DNA from: JAJCYX01 sp965243825
GTDB taxonomy: Bacteria > Chloroflexota > Dehalococcoidia > Lucifugimonadales > Lucifugimonadaceae
Reading direction: 5' to 3'
Assembly: GCA_965243825.1 (NCBI GenBank)
Contig: CBDEVT010000001.1
Span: 992,001 to 1,056,000 of the forward strand
DNA length: 64,000 nt
Shown here: in pieces, positions 8,872-16,884 of the stretch
Layout: each line of letters opens with the position of its first letter
How positions within the stretch are numbered: the first letter of the stretch is position 1
Translations under genes and position numbers: made by a program
The notes under the pieces: model-generated
Database searches by the model: none
Told to the model about the DNA's origin: nothing
Seen by the model: the letters and a program-made list of their open reading frames with translations, nothing else

Positions 8872-9782
8872 ATCGAATTGCGCAAGGCGTTTCGTATATT
8901 CCGATTAAATGCGAAATATACACCTTCCGGACCTAGGTCACCGCTCCCTTCATCTGAAGCAACAGATCAAGTCGCGGCAGTCGGGATAACAGTTACTGGG
9001 GGCGTCGTTCTCTCTTCGCGAAAGCAGGAGCTGAGGGGATACGAACTCCATTGAAGAGTTGAAGTCGAGAGCCCATCTACCCAGAGAGAGGGGGCAAGAT
9101 GCTCGCCTGACTCTGCGTCAGTCAGGCACCAACACAATGTTCGAGCCCAGCTGATTGAAATCGAAAAAGCGTAGCGTCGACACTGCTCCGGTGTGATTTG
9201 AAGTCGCACAGATTTAGGAAGAGTACCCATAGAAGATCCGGTACAAAGTTAGCGGGACGGGGGTTGCGCGGCGCACGCGGGCGCTTGCGAGCGCTTTGGC
9301 AAACCAAGTACTAGACACGCGCCTGATACGCGCCTGTGGCGAGCGACCTGCGCAAGTGGGGCGCTATCCGACGAACGGAATGATCACTGGCGTCAGAGTG
9401 AAAAAGCCTGACACACGGTCTTCATCATCCTCGTTTTCATCTTCTCAATAGACCAGGTGGTCAGGTATGTCGATGTCGTCACCGCCGCAATCCGGACGGA
9501 CGAGATCCGGGATGCAGTGGATACGAGGTGGTGACATGCGCCAGTGACGTTGCACTGCTGAGAGGTAAGCAACGCATCCGAAGGCACATCCTCTAGCTGT
9601 ACGAATACCTGCCCATTGTGGCGATTGCGTGGCACCCGGTGATTGGCAGATTCAAGTGCTCATGTGGATGGCGTTATGGGTCTTAGCGTTATCGTCAGGA
9701 GTGTGTGGCTTGACTGGCGCGACAAAAAGGACTTGCAATCCTCCGAAAAAGAGCGAAGCTGGTAGAGAGGGGTTTTTCAGAA
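8872..9782. other. Long intergenic stretch between regulator and integrase
   Basis: I see no convincing gene in these 911 bases. It holds the 14-bp partial repeat at 9027-9040, GC-rich short repeats of GCGCCTG type near 9315-9340, and on the minus strand about 9370-9635 a broken reading frame with protein-like composition that may be a gene remnant. The promoter of the minus-strand regulator must lie near 8880-8940. Confidence 0.5.
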
Positions 9783-10988
9783 GTGCGGGTCAGAGCGACC
9801 CGATGGAGGATGAAGTTGGGAACAAAAACCAAAAAGCGCGGCAACAACGAAGGCAGCCTTTATCAACGCCCTGACGGCAAATGGGTTGGGCAGCTATCTC
9901 TGCCCGGCGATAGTCGTGGTAGACGTCGCAGGAAGTGGGTCACCGGCGACTCACGCAAACAGGCCCGAGACCGAATGCGCGATCTGGAGGTCTTGATAGT
10001 CACCGGTGGCATCAACGCAGCCAACACATTGACAGTTGATGATGCCTGCAAGCATTGGTTGGAGCAGATTCGTCCGACCGTCCAGTTCAAGACCTACCAG
10101 ACTTACGAGCTTGTGGTGCGGAGGCACGTCCAGCCGTTTCTCGGCAGCCTCAAACTCAACGCGGTAACGCCTAACCGGCTCGATACGCTGTACGCCGACC
10201 TGCTGGCTGACGGACGAGCACCTGCGACGGTAGCCAAAGTCCATCGTACGCTTCGAACGATGTTCGAGTACTGGCGCAAGCGCGACTATGTCAATCGGAA
10301 CCCAGCGTCCGTGATCAAACCGCCACGTGTCCCGAAGCGCAAAAAGGTGATGCTTTCTCCAGAGGACGTGTCAGCCTTCCTGAAAGCAGCCAACAACCAT
10401 CCGCTTGAAGCACTATTCGTGCTGGCCGTTACCACCGGTGCACGCTCCGGAGAGCTGCTCGGACTCACATGGGACTGCGTCGATCTTGAGAAGAAGACGA
10501 TTCGCATAGACAAGGGTATGAAGCGGGTTGAAAGTGGATTCGCTCTCGGTGAGACGAAGAATCCGGCGTCTCGGCGCACAGTAGCCCTGTCTTCCCTGGC
10601 AACCGAAGCTCTAGTAAGACACCGCCAAAGGCAAGCGCACGCGGCCACTGTGGCGAACGTGTGGCAGAACACGCATGAATTGGTGTTCACGAACAGTCGA
10701 GGAAAACGGCTGGAGCCGAACAACGTGCTGAATCGTCAGCTCAGACCATTACTGCGTAAGGCCGGCCTTCATGACACGATCCGGTTCCATGATCTGCGTG
10801 ACATCGCAGCGTCTCTGGCGCTTACACAGCGTCCTGTCACAGAGGTGGCAGCGATGCTGGGTCATTCATCGCCTGCAACAACGCTGGCCGTCTACGCTCA
10901 CGCACTACCCGGAAGTGGTGAGCATGTGGCTGCGTCGATGGACTCGCTGCTAAGCGAGTCTTCCGAAGGTGCGCCAGTCGGCATGTAA
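9783..10988 (+). CDS. Tyrosine recombinase / site-specific integrase
   Basis: A 401-residue phage-type integrase. The N-terminal arm-binding domain (GSLYQRPDGKWVGQLSL, about 23-60) is followed by a SAM-like core-binding domain (about 75-160) and the catalytic domain. Catalytic residues are visible: Arg in TTGARSGELLGL, Lys in ETKNPASRRT, H336-x-x-R339 in FHDLRD, H361 in MLGHSS and nucleophile Y371 in TLAVYAH. The start may be GTG 9783 or ATG 9810 (MKLGTKT); the upstream GAGAGGGG favours the first. A tRNA-Glu 3' fragment lies 143 bp downstream, the expected attachment-site position for this family. All key residues are intact, so it may be active. Confidence 0.95.
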   Translation: MRVRATRWRMKLGTKTKKRGNNEGSLYQRPDGKWVGQLSLPGDSRGRRRRKWVTGDSRKQARDRMRDLEVLIVTGGINAANTLTVDDACKHWLEQIRPTVQFKTYQTYELVVRRHVQPFLGSLKLNAVTPNRLDTLYADLLADGRAPATVAKVHRTLRTMFEYWRKRDYVNRNPASVIKPPRVPKRKKVMLSPEDVSAFLKAANNHPLEALFVLAVTTGARSGELLGLTWDCVDLEKKTIRIDKGMKRVESGFALGETKNPASRRTVALSSLATEALVRHRQRQAHAATVANVWQNTHELVFTNSRGKRLEPNNVLNRQLRPLLRKAGLHDTIRFHDLRDIAASLALTQRPVTEVAAMLGHSSPATTLAVYAHALPGSGEHVAASMDSLLSESSEGAPVGM

Positions 10989-11130
10989 GTCGACGGCAGC
11001 AGCCACGAGTCCAGCCACCCAACCTACCGAGCCGCAGAATAAGAACAGTGGGGGCTACAAACTCGCTTCAGTCTGAGACGCCGCCATCACGGATGAACGC
11101 AAAACGCCAGACGAGATCCGAGCGGTCGAA

Positions 11131-11175
11131 CTTTCAAGGAGAAGATCACCGGTTCGAATCCGGTACGGGGTACCA
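11131..11175 (+). repeat. tRNA-Glu 3' fragment, probable attR of an integrated element
   Basis: From the anticodon loop CTTTCAA (anticodon TTC, Glu) through the 3' anticodon strand GGAGA, a perfect T-arm (ACCGG, loop TTCGAAT, CCGGT at 11148-11164), the 3' acceptor strand ACGGGGT, discriminator A and CCA, this is the 3' half of a tRNA-Glu gene. The 5' half is absent: the five bases before the loop (TCGAA) cannot pair with GGAGA and no matching acceptor strand lies upstream. A 3' tRNA piece beside an integrase gene is the classic footprint of tRNA-targeted integration. The intact tRNA-Glu should mark the other end, beyond the left edge. Confidence 0.8.
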
Positions 11176-11192
11176 GCAGTTCACCTGCTGAA

Positions 11193-11225
11193 TGCCGCGC
11201 TCCCACGGCGCCCGTGGCTGCGGCA
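11193..11225. other. Nested stem-loop beside the attachment site
   Basis: TGCCGC (11193-11198) pairs with GCGGCA (11220-11225), enclosing CCACG (11203-11207) paired with CGTGG (11213-11217). No T run follows on either strand, so a terminator role is doubtful; it may still help end the minus-strand operon whose last gene stops at 11270. Confidence 0.4.
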
Positions 11226-11269
11226 CTGACCCGAGTCGCCTAGAACAGCTTGCAGAACTCAGTCCATGG

Positions 11270-11497
11270 CTAGCTACTGGTGGTTTGAGGATCCTCATCA
11301 ATCACCCTGATCGATTCCTCAATCGTTGAGGTTTCGGGATCGCTGTAAAGCCAGTCGGCAGCGTTGGTGTTCGTGCCAGTCGACTCCATCACAAAGATCA
11401 CGCCAACGAACAGCGCAACTGTGACTGCGAGTGACGCTATCAGAGCGCTAGTAGGACCGCTCAGCTCTGGAAGAACTCTGTAGATTCGAGATTTCAT
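11270..11497 (-). CDS. Small single-pass membrane protein
   Basis: A 75-residue protein with a basic N-terminus (MKSRIYR), one hydrophobic segment (about 18-40, SALIASLAVTVALFVGVIF) and an acidic, Ser/Thr-rich tail. It is the last gene of a three-gene minus-strand group (12540 to 11270) with short gaps. No family recognised. The arrangement of a membrane anchor plus a tail recalls the neighbouring 110-residue protein. Confidence 0.6.
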   Translation of the reverse strand: MKSRIYRVLPELSGPTSALIASLAVTVALFVGVIFVMESTGTNTNAADWLYSDPETSTIEESIRVIDEDPQTTSS

Positions 11498-11530
11498 CTT
11501 GATTTCCTGATTATTGACTGCGGAACTGTC

Positions 11531-11863
11531 TCAAGAAGTGGGAGTCACGGAAGGCTCGGCTGCTGGCGCGGCCGTTGACTCTGGAGTCGGCACTTCAATC
11601 CCCGGATCAAAGGGGACCGGTGTCTCCAGTTGCTCCGTGATCTCGCTGGTCAACCTGTCGTAAAAAGCCTTGAGTTCCGGATCTGTGAACTTCTCCCCTG
11701 CTGCTTCAAACATATTGCTCAGTGCCGTGTTGTAGACCTGCTCGATATCCGGAACAACGTTCGCGTTGTTATCTCCAGACTGGCCGCGAACCATGCTGAC
11801 ACCGGCAGTGAGTGCGACGCCCAGGAACAGTCCTGCAAATACTCCCAGCAGCATCCGAGGCAT
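11531..11863 (-). CDS. Membrane-anchored protein with Pro/Thr tail
   Basis: A 110-residue protein. Residues 4-27 are a glycine-rich hydrophobic anchor or signal (LLGVFAGLFLGVALTAGVSM), followed by a helical acidic domain (VYNTALSNMFEAAGEKFTDPELKAFYDRL) and a C-terminal Pro/Thr/Ala tail. The gene begins two bases after the stop of the receiver-like gene, so translation is probably coupled. Function unknown; likely on the outer face of the membrane. Confidence 0.65.
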   Translation of the reverse strand: MPRMLLGVFAGLFLGVALTAGVSMVRGQSGDNNANVVPDIEQVYNTALSNMFEAAGEKFTDPELKAFYDRLTSEITEQLETPVPFDPGIEVPTPESTAAPAAEPSVTPTS

Positions 11864-11865
11864 CG

Positions 11866-12540
11866 CTAAGAACTGCCTCTCTCACCATCACCGGAGTCAT
11901 CCGGCAGTCGGAACCTGATCACGTTTCCGCTCCAATCAGAGAGAGCGGTGTTTCCCGGCTTGGAACTGCCCCCGTTGGATTTCGTGCTATTCAGGCCATG
12001 GGCTCGAAGCGCTTTCTCAACCGCTTCTGCGACCTTTTTCTGCAGGCCACCGAGTTTTGAGCGGTCAATTCGACGATCGATATAGGGGATTGACCATGCT
12101 GCGCTGTTAATAGCGTTTGTCAGTTCGGTTTTGTCCAGGCCGCCTTTCGAGACCAGATACGACCATTCAAGTCCGAGTCCGCGTGGCACCATCGCCAATC
12201 GTTCGGTATCGGAATATGGCGAGACAAGCACGAATGCGGTGCTCGGAGCGATCTTCCTCAAGGCAAATGCTGTATCGATACCGCCCAGTTCGTAGTCGAG
12301 ATCGACTTCGATCACCACTACATCTGGCTTAAGCAGTACAAGCCGTTCAGCCGCCTCTACACGGCCCTGTGCGCCACCGAGGAGCCTTAACAGTGATTCA
12401 TCGAGCAGTAGCGTTGATACTTCCTCGATAAAACGCTGATGGTTTCCGACAGCGAGCACTTTCGTTGGCTCGCCGCGGTACTGGGGGAGCTGCTTGCTGA
12501 GCGATCTTGAGGTGCGGGGGCGCTGTGAGCTGCGAGCCAT
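11866..12540 (-). CDS. Degenerate receiver-domain protein (pseudo-receiver)
   Basis: A 224-residue protein with SD-like AAGGA upstream of the ATG. Residues 26-145 follow the response-regulator receiver pattern: KVLAVGNH (beta 1), KPDVVVIEVD (beta 3), FVLVSPYSD (beta 4), YLVSKGG with the conserved Lys at about 132. The acidic pair normally after beta 1 is Gly-Asn here and the phospho-acceptor Asp is Glu (E78). It should therefore not be phosphorylated in the usual way and may behave as a fixed on state or a scaffold. The C-terminal 80 residues are basic then low-complexity with no output domain recognised. It heads an operon with two membrane-anchored proteins. Confidence 0.7.
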   Translation of the reverse strand: MARSSQRPRTSRSLSKQLPQYRGEPTKVLAVGNHQRFIEEVSTLLLDESLLRLLGGAQGRVEAAERLVLLKPDVVVIEVDLDYELGGIDTAFALRKIAPSTAFVLVSPYSDTERLAMVPRGLGLEWSYLVSKGGLDKTELTNAINSAAWSIPYIDRRIDRSKLGGLQKKVAEAVEKALRAHGLNSTKSNGGSSKPGNTALSDWSGNVIRFRLPDDSGDGERGSS

Positions 12541-12603
12541 TTCCGTCCTTCGGCCGCATCCTCCACGTGAAAGTACCTAGGGGATTCGGCAGGTGTGTTG
12601 ACT

Positions 12604-12636
12604 GTGTTTTGCCCTATTGATTGTGGGTAAAAACAC
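12604..12636. promoter_or_regulatory. Imperfect palindrome upstream of the pseudo-receiver operon
   Basis: GTGTTTTGCCC (12604-12614) is nearly mirrored by GGGTAAAAACAC (12625-12636) around a 10-base AT-rich centre. It lies 64 bp before the ATG of the minus-strand operon and is a plausible operator. I could not match it to a known regulator. Confidence 0.4.
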
Positions 12637-12766
12637 ACACGCAGCACTACCTTTAGGCTCGCCGGGCTATGTCAGTAAGGCTCAAACCAGGCTCAATCGG
12701 GCCGCGAAAAACAAAATCTGCAGATCAAGTCAGACATTTCGGACAGCGGAAACGGGGAGTATCCGG

Positions 12767-13810
12767 CTATTGCGTGATGTGGACCTTGATTGACCCTGAA
12801 TTCTTGTCGTATGCAGTGGCAAAACCGTCCTGAATATCGTCCAGCGACACTTTGTGCGTGACGATCTTGCTGTACGGAATGTTGCCGGAAGCAAGCAGGT
12901 CGATCGCAACCTCGTAGTCATGCACACCATCGATCACGTCATAGCAGGAGACCGAGATGATCGAGATTTCACGCAGAAGCGGGTCGAAAAGGTCGATCTC
13001 CATAGGCACCTTGATGCCACCGAGGTTCACCGTCTTGCCCTGCGGCCGTGTAGCGCGTATCGCCTGGTGAAGAGCAGCAGCCTGGTGCCCACCGACCGAT
13101 TCCAGCACGATATCGGCGCCAACTCCGCCAGATGCCTCACGGCACGCCTCTTCGAAGTCGTCGCCACTGGAGACGGTGACGACATCTGCTCCCATCAATT
13201 TCGCCGCCTCAGCCTGGTGCGGGTACTTGGCGGATGCGATCACCTTCTTCGCGCCGAAAGCGTGCGCTGCGGCTATAGCTGACAGCCCGATCGTAGCCGA
13301 GCCTGTCACACCGATCACGTCACCGGGCTTCATACCGACATAACGTAGGGCGTGAACGGATACAGCCATTGGCTCGACAAGGGCACCATCTGTCCAGTCG
13401 AGGCTGTCCGGGAGCTTGAACAGTCCGTTCGGCCTACGAGTCATGTACTCGGCGAATCCGCCTCCCGTATCTGGAGCGAGGTCACGACAGTGGCGATACT
13501 GGCCGAACTTACAGTAGAAGCAGGTCATGCACGATCTACCAGCACCGATCGTCTCGAGTGCAACGCGATCGCCTACTTTGAGCCGTTTCTCATCGGCTGG
13601 CAGTTCAACTATCTCACCGGCTACCTCGTGCCCCCCGGCGATGGTCTGGGCCTCTTCGCGAGCATCGGTCATATGAAGGTCTGAACCGCAGATACCGGTC
13701 TGCTTCACCTTGATGAGTGCCGCGCCCTCAAACATCTCTGGCATATCCATTTCGTGAAGCTCGTACTTGCCAGTGCCGTCATCCAGTGCAGCCTTCATCT
13801 TTGTGGGCAT
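12767..13810 (-). CDS. Zinc-dependent medium-chain alcohol/polyol dehydrogenase
   Basis: A 347-residue MDR-superfamily enzyme. The catalytic zinc site is visible as Cys in TGICGSDLH and the His-Glu pair in GGHEVAGE. The structural zinc lobe has four cysteines (CMTCFYCKFGQYRHC). The Rossmann NAD-binding part contains VIGVTGSATIGLSAI and AFGAKKVIASA. It resembles L-threonine or sorbitol dehydrogenases; the substrate cannot be told. It is divergent from the DapA-family gene, suggesting joint use in sugar-acid or amino-acid breakdown. Confidence 0.88.
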   Translation of the reverse strand: MPTKMKAALDDGTGKYELHEMDMPEMFEGAALIKVKQTGICGSDLHMTDAREEAQTIAGGHEVAGEIVELPADEKRLKVGDRVALETIGAGRSCMTCFYCKFGQYRHCRDLAPDTGGGFAEYMTRRPNGLFKLPDSLDWTDGALVEPMAVSVHALRYVGMKPGDVIGVTGSATIGLSAIAAAHAFGAKKVIASAKYPHQAEAAKLMGADVVTVSSGDDFEEACREASGGVGADIVLESVGGHQAAALHQAIRATRPQGKTVNLGGIKVPMEIDLFDPLLREISIISVSCYDVIDGVHDYEVAIDLLASGNIPYSKIVTHKVSLDDIQDGFATAYDKNSGSIKVHITQ

Positions 13811-13951
13811 GTTGTTCGCTCCCTGTCATGTGAATGCCGAGTCGCAGAACAGACTGCCGCCACTCGCCGCCGGATGGTATACGATGCTGGCCGCCTGCTG
13901 GCGCATCGCCCGGCACTCCCGCATCACGAGCAAGTATCCGAAAGAGAAAAC

Positions 13952-14875
13952 ATGGCAGAACAGATGAGAGGCGTCTATTCGATCCCAGCGACGCCGTTCA
14001 ACGAAGACGGTTCGGTTGACTACCCATCGTTGAGGCGTTGTGTCGAGTGGTGCGTAGAGCGAGGAGCGCATGGGATCGTATTCCCGGTCAACGCCAGCGA
14101 AGGACCATATTTGACTGACTCCGAACGGTCTGCGGTGATCAAAGAAGGCGTGAAAGCAACAGCCGGGGCAGTTCCATTTGTCGCCGGAGTGACCGGTACG
14201 ACCACGAGCCATGCGGTTGAATACACCAAAGAGGCTGTCGATGCTGGAGCAGACTCCATCATCGCCGCTCCGCCAAACGGAGCCTCACCTGACCTGACGT
14301 TCGACTACTACGTCGCAATTGCAGAAGCTGCGAAGGTGCCTGTGTGGCTGCAGAACAACAAGCCACCGACCAGTCCGATCATTCCAACGCCGCTCATGGT
14401 GAGGATGCTCAAAGAGGTCGGCTACATCGACTATGTGAAGGAAGAGAGCCTGGTGCCGGGTCAGATCATGACTCAGCTATTCGATCAGGCCGGTGATACG
14501 TGCAAAGGAATTATGGGTGGCATGGGAGGTCGTTTCCTGATTGACGAATTCCACCGGGGTGCCTGCGGCACTATGCCAGCCGGCCACATCACTGACGCTC
14601 ACCGAAAACTCTGGGATGCCCTGGAGAAGGGCACAAAGAACGCGGACGGCACGCAGGCAGTAACCGAAGAGGCGCAAAGCATCTGGGAACAGATGCTGCC
14701 ATCACTGAACTTCGAGTTCCTCTACAGCATCGCCGCGTACAAGATGGCGTTCTATCGTCGAGGTGTCATCAAGACGCCCGTAACCCGTAATCCTGCTGCC
14801 AAGAGCCTCGACCGGCTGGACGTAGAAGAGCTTGACCGGATTCTTGATCGATTGAGCCCGTTGCTGGACGACTAG
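13952..14875 (+). CDS. DapA/NanA-family aldolase or lyase
   Basis: A 307-residue TIM-barrel enzyme from ATG 13952; the frame is open upstream but homology begins at MAEQMRGVYSIPATPF. Family marks: IPATPFNEDGSVD at the N-terminus, GVTGTTTSHAVEY in the middle, and the Schiff-base lysine in YVKEES with the tyrosine of FDYYVAIA. Known members are dihydrodipicolinate synthases, N-acetylneuraminate lyases and 2-keto-3-deoxy-sugar-acid aldolases. Context (alcohol dehydrogenase, MFS carrier, amidohydrolase) favours a catabolic lyase over lysine synthesis, by inference. Confidence 0.88.
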   Translation: MAEQMRGVYSIPATPFNEDGSVDYPSLRRCVEWCVERGAHGIVFPVNASEGPYLTDSERSAVIKEGVKATAGAVPFVAGVTGTTTSHAVEYTKEAVDAGADSIIAAPPNGASPDLTFDYYVAIAEAAKVPVWLQNNKPPTSPIIPTPLMVRMLKEVGYIDYVKEESLVPGQIMTQLFDQAGDTCKGIMGGMGGRFLIDEFHRGACGTMPAGHITDAHRKLWDALEKGTKNADGTQAVTEEAQSIWEQMLPSLNFEFLYSIAAYKMAFYRRGVIKTPVTRNPAAKSLDRLDVEELDRILDRLSPLLDD

Positions 14876-14931
14876 ACGTAATACCGGTGACGACTAACGG
14901 TTCGGACTAGCTTCCACTAGCGCAGGTCTAC

Positions 14932-15243
14932 ATGGACCAGGACTTCGACCTCATCACGTTGATCACCGATCCTGATCCGGTGCAGGTCGCTATTGCTCGT
15001 GACCAACTGGAGCAGGTCGGAATTCAGTGTCAGGTCCGGAACCAGGGCTTCGGCGGACTTTACGGACAGGGACCGATGCGGCTTCAGAGGTTTTCAGAAC
15101 CGCAGCTCGTGGTCTTTCGCAAGGATGCACGCCAGGCGGCAGAGTTGCTCGGCATATCGGTACCGGCTGACTTCGAAGATTCCCAGCGCAAGCGAAAACC
15201 GGGTATTGTCGGCTGGCTCCGATGGATCGTTGGGCTGGACTGA
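14932..15243 (+). CDS. DUF2007-type small protein
   Basis: A 103-residue protein. The segment LITDPDPVQVAIARDQLEQ, then GIQCQVRNQG and LVVFRKDARQAAELL, matches the DUF2007 putative signal-transducing fold (a PII-like alpha/beta unit). The C-terminus KPGIVGWLRWIVG is basic and amphipathic and may touch the membrane. It follows the DapA-family gene by 56 bp on the same strand. Role unknown. Confidence 0.7.
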   Translation: MDQDFDLITLITDPDPVQVAIARDQLEQVGIQCQVRNQGFGGLYGQGPMRLQRFSEPQLVVFRKDARQAAELLGISVPADFEDSQRKRKPGIVGWLRWIVGLD

Positions 15244-15251
15244 AGTCGTAA

Positions 15252-15491
15252 TCAATCCGCTCGATCGATTTCACCCGATCCTTGCGGCGACCGAGAGTCG
15301 AATTGGCGGCGGCGACGCCAGGCGAGTGTGAGCAGCCCAACAGGAAACAGAACGATCAAGATGCCGAGAATCAGCACGATCGAACCCGAGTCCAACCCGG
15401 TGATCCGGTCGATCTGGTGACGAATCCATTCGATCAGGGTCGGGTCGACCGCCTCTGAGTGGTGCGCCAGAGTCTCAGACAGATAGCTCAT
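15252..15491 (-). CDS. Small single-pass membrane protein
   Basis: A 79-residue protein with an amphipathic N-terminal helix, one transmembrane segment (about 38-58, IVLILGILIVLFPVGLLTLA) and a strongly basic stretch (WRRRRQ) placing the tail inside. It is convergent with the DUF2007 gene and follows the MFS gene on the same strand. No family recognised. Confidence 0.55.
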   Translation of the reverse strand: MSYLSETLAHHSEAVDPTLIEWIRHQIDRITGLDSGSIVLILGILIVLFPVGLLTLAWRRRRQFDSRSPQGSGEIDRAD

Positions 15492-15540
15492 CCATTCATC
15501 CTAAACCCTGCGAGAGTCGAATCAGAAGAGTGGCGCAGGT

Positions 15541-16884
15541 CTAGTCTGCATCACCACCGGCGGCAGATGCGGTCGCCGGTGACACCGGCGAGTAGCGCAC
15601 CGAGTACCGCTTCTCCCTGATAGAGAGCGAAATGATCCCAGCAAGCAGCAAGAAAATAGCGCCACCGGCGAACGCCGGGTCGTAGGTGTCCCATGTGTCG
15701 AACACCCATCCAAAGATGAGCACCGCTGCTCCACCGCCAAGCTGGTGAGCCATATTGATGAGCCCGGCCAGCGTTCCAAGCTTCTTAACGCCGTACACAT
15801 CAGCTGCCAGCGAAGTGGTGAGCGGCACAGTCGCCAACCAGGACATTCCGCCGATGATCGCAAAGGCCCACAGTGCAGCTCCGCCGGGTAGAAGGATCAG
15901 GCTGAGGAATGCCAAACCCCTCACCAGGTACACGATGCCAAGAAGTGTCTTGCGCTGCATACGATCAGAGATCGATCCGACCAGCAACACTCCCAATGCG
16001 TTGATTCCACTCAGCAGGCCAAATGCGAGTGCAGCAGTCCCCGGTGAGATGCTTTCGGAAGATGCCCATCGCACGAAATGGACGGAAATTGAGGCGGTAG
16101 TTATCCCACACACCCAGTAGGCCAGCGAAAGCTGCCACATTGGCGCCGATCTGAACGACTCCTGCCAGCGCTCGGCAGCCAGTGGGCCAACCGGAATGAT
16201 TCGCTGTTCAGTGGCTGGTTCACCCGCTTCATGAGGTTCCTCTTTATCGCCGTCAGGGAGGAGACCCATATCTTCGGGACGGCTTCGCACGATCACGATC
16301 AGCACTGGCAGTCCCAGCACGAGAATCAGGCCGCCAAGAACCAGCCACACCGTCTGCCACTCCGCGTTCAACAGGAAATATGCAAGGAACGGAATCATGA
16401 CGACCCCGCTCACTGAGCCTCCCACCGTGAGCAGGCTCATAGCTGTCCCACGCCTGCGGACGAACCATCGTGCGAGCAACGCACCCGTCGGTGTGAAAGA
16501 GAGAGCACCGGATGCGAACGAGACCAGGAAGCCGTAGGTCACAGCGAGCATCAACGGGTTTCTCGATGTCGCGACAAGCAAGGTACTGATGCCCATCGCC
16601 AGCATTCCGTATATGAGAACGCGTCGAGCGCCGAGCCTGTCCGTGAGCGCACCAGTGAATGGCTGCGCAACACCGTTGATGACCCAGCCAATCGCTGCAG
16701 CGGCAGCCACAGCAGTGGTCGTTACGCCGAAATCCTCTTCCCAGGCCTCAACGAAGACGCCGAAGCCCTGCCGAACGCCAATCACAACGAACGTGGCGAA
16801 GAAGAGCGCCGCAACTATGTACCAGCCGTAAAACGCTTCAGAAGCGTTCTTGACCACGCGACGCGGACCTAGCTGAGATAGCAA
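15541..16884 (-). CDS. MFS transporter (OFA/monocarboxylate-like)
   Basis: A 447-residue major facilitator protein with about twelve hydrophobic segments in two halves and a charged central loop (about 200-235). The signature loop between TM2 and TM3 reads GALTDRLGARRVL and the second-half equivalent is GSISDRMQRKTLL. The opening FYGWYIVAALFFATF and the proline/glycine pattern resemble the oxalate:formate and monocarboxylate carrier group. It starts one base after the amidohydrolase stop, so the two form an operon, and the transporter probably imports the substrate of that enzyme or a related acid. Confidence 0.88.
   Translation of the reverse strand: MLSQLGPRRVVKNASEAFYGWYIVAALFFATFVVIGVRQGFGVFVEAWEEDFGVTTTAVAAAAAIGWVINGVAQPFTGALTDRLGARRVLIYGMLAMGISTLLVATSRNPLMLAVTYGFLVSFASGALSFTPTGALLARWFVRRRGTAMSLLTVGGSVSGVVMIPFLAYFLLNAEWQTVWLVLGGLILVLGLPVLIVIVRSRPEDMGLLPDGDKEEPHEAGEPATEQRIIPVGPLAAERWQESFRSAPMWQLSLAYWVCGITTASISVHFVRWASSESISPGTAALAFGLLSGINALGVLLVGSISDRMQRKTLLGIVYLVRGLAFLSLILLPGGAALWAFAIIGGMSWLATVPLTTSLAADVYGVKKLGTLAGLINMAHQLGGGAAVLIFGWVFDTWDTYDPAFAGGAIFLLLAGIISLSIREKRYSVRYSPVSPATASAAGGDAD

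Noticed and set aside
9027..9040. Similarity of GGAGCTGAGGGGAT to the reverse complement of a tRNA 3' end such as tRNA-Ala
   Set aside because: The match is about 10 bases and no T-arm can be drawn. I treat it only as a partial copy of the dispersed repeat.
9370..9635. Minus-strand frame with protein-like composition and one internal TGA (DHLVY, stop, EDENEDDEDR)
   Set aside because: No SECIS-like hairpin after the TGA, no recognisable family, and the frame is short. Probably a decayed gene or chance.
13754..13951. N-terminal extension of the DapA-family protein
   Set aside because: Homology starts at the ATG at 13952 and the extension overlaps the divergent dehydrogenase start.
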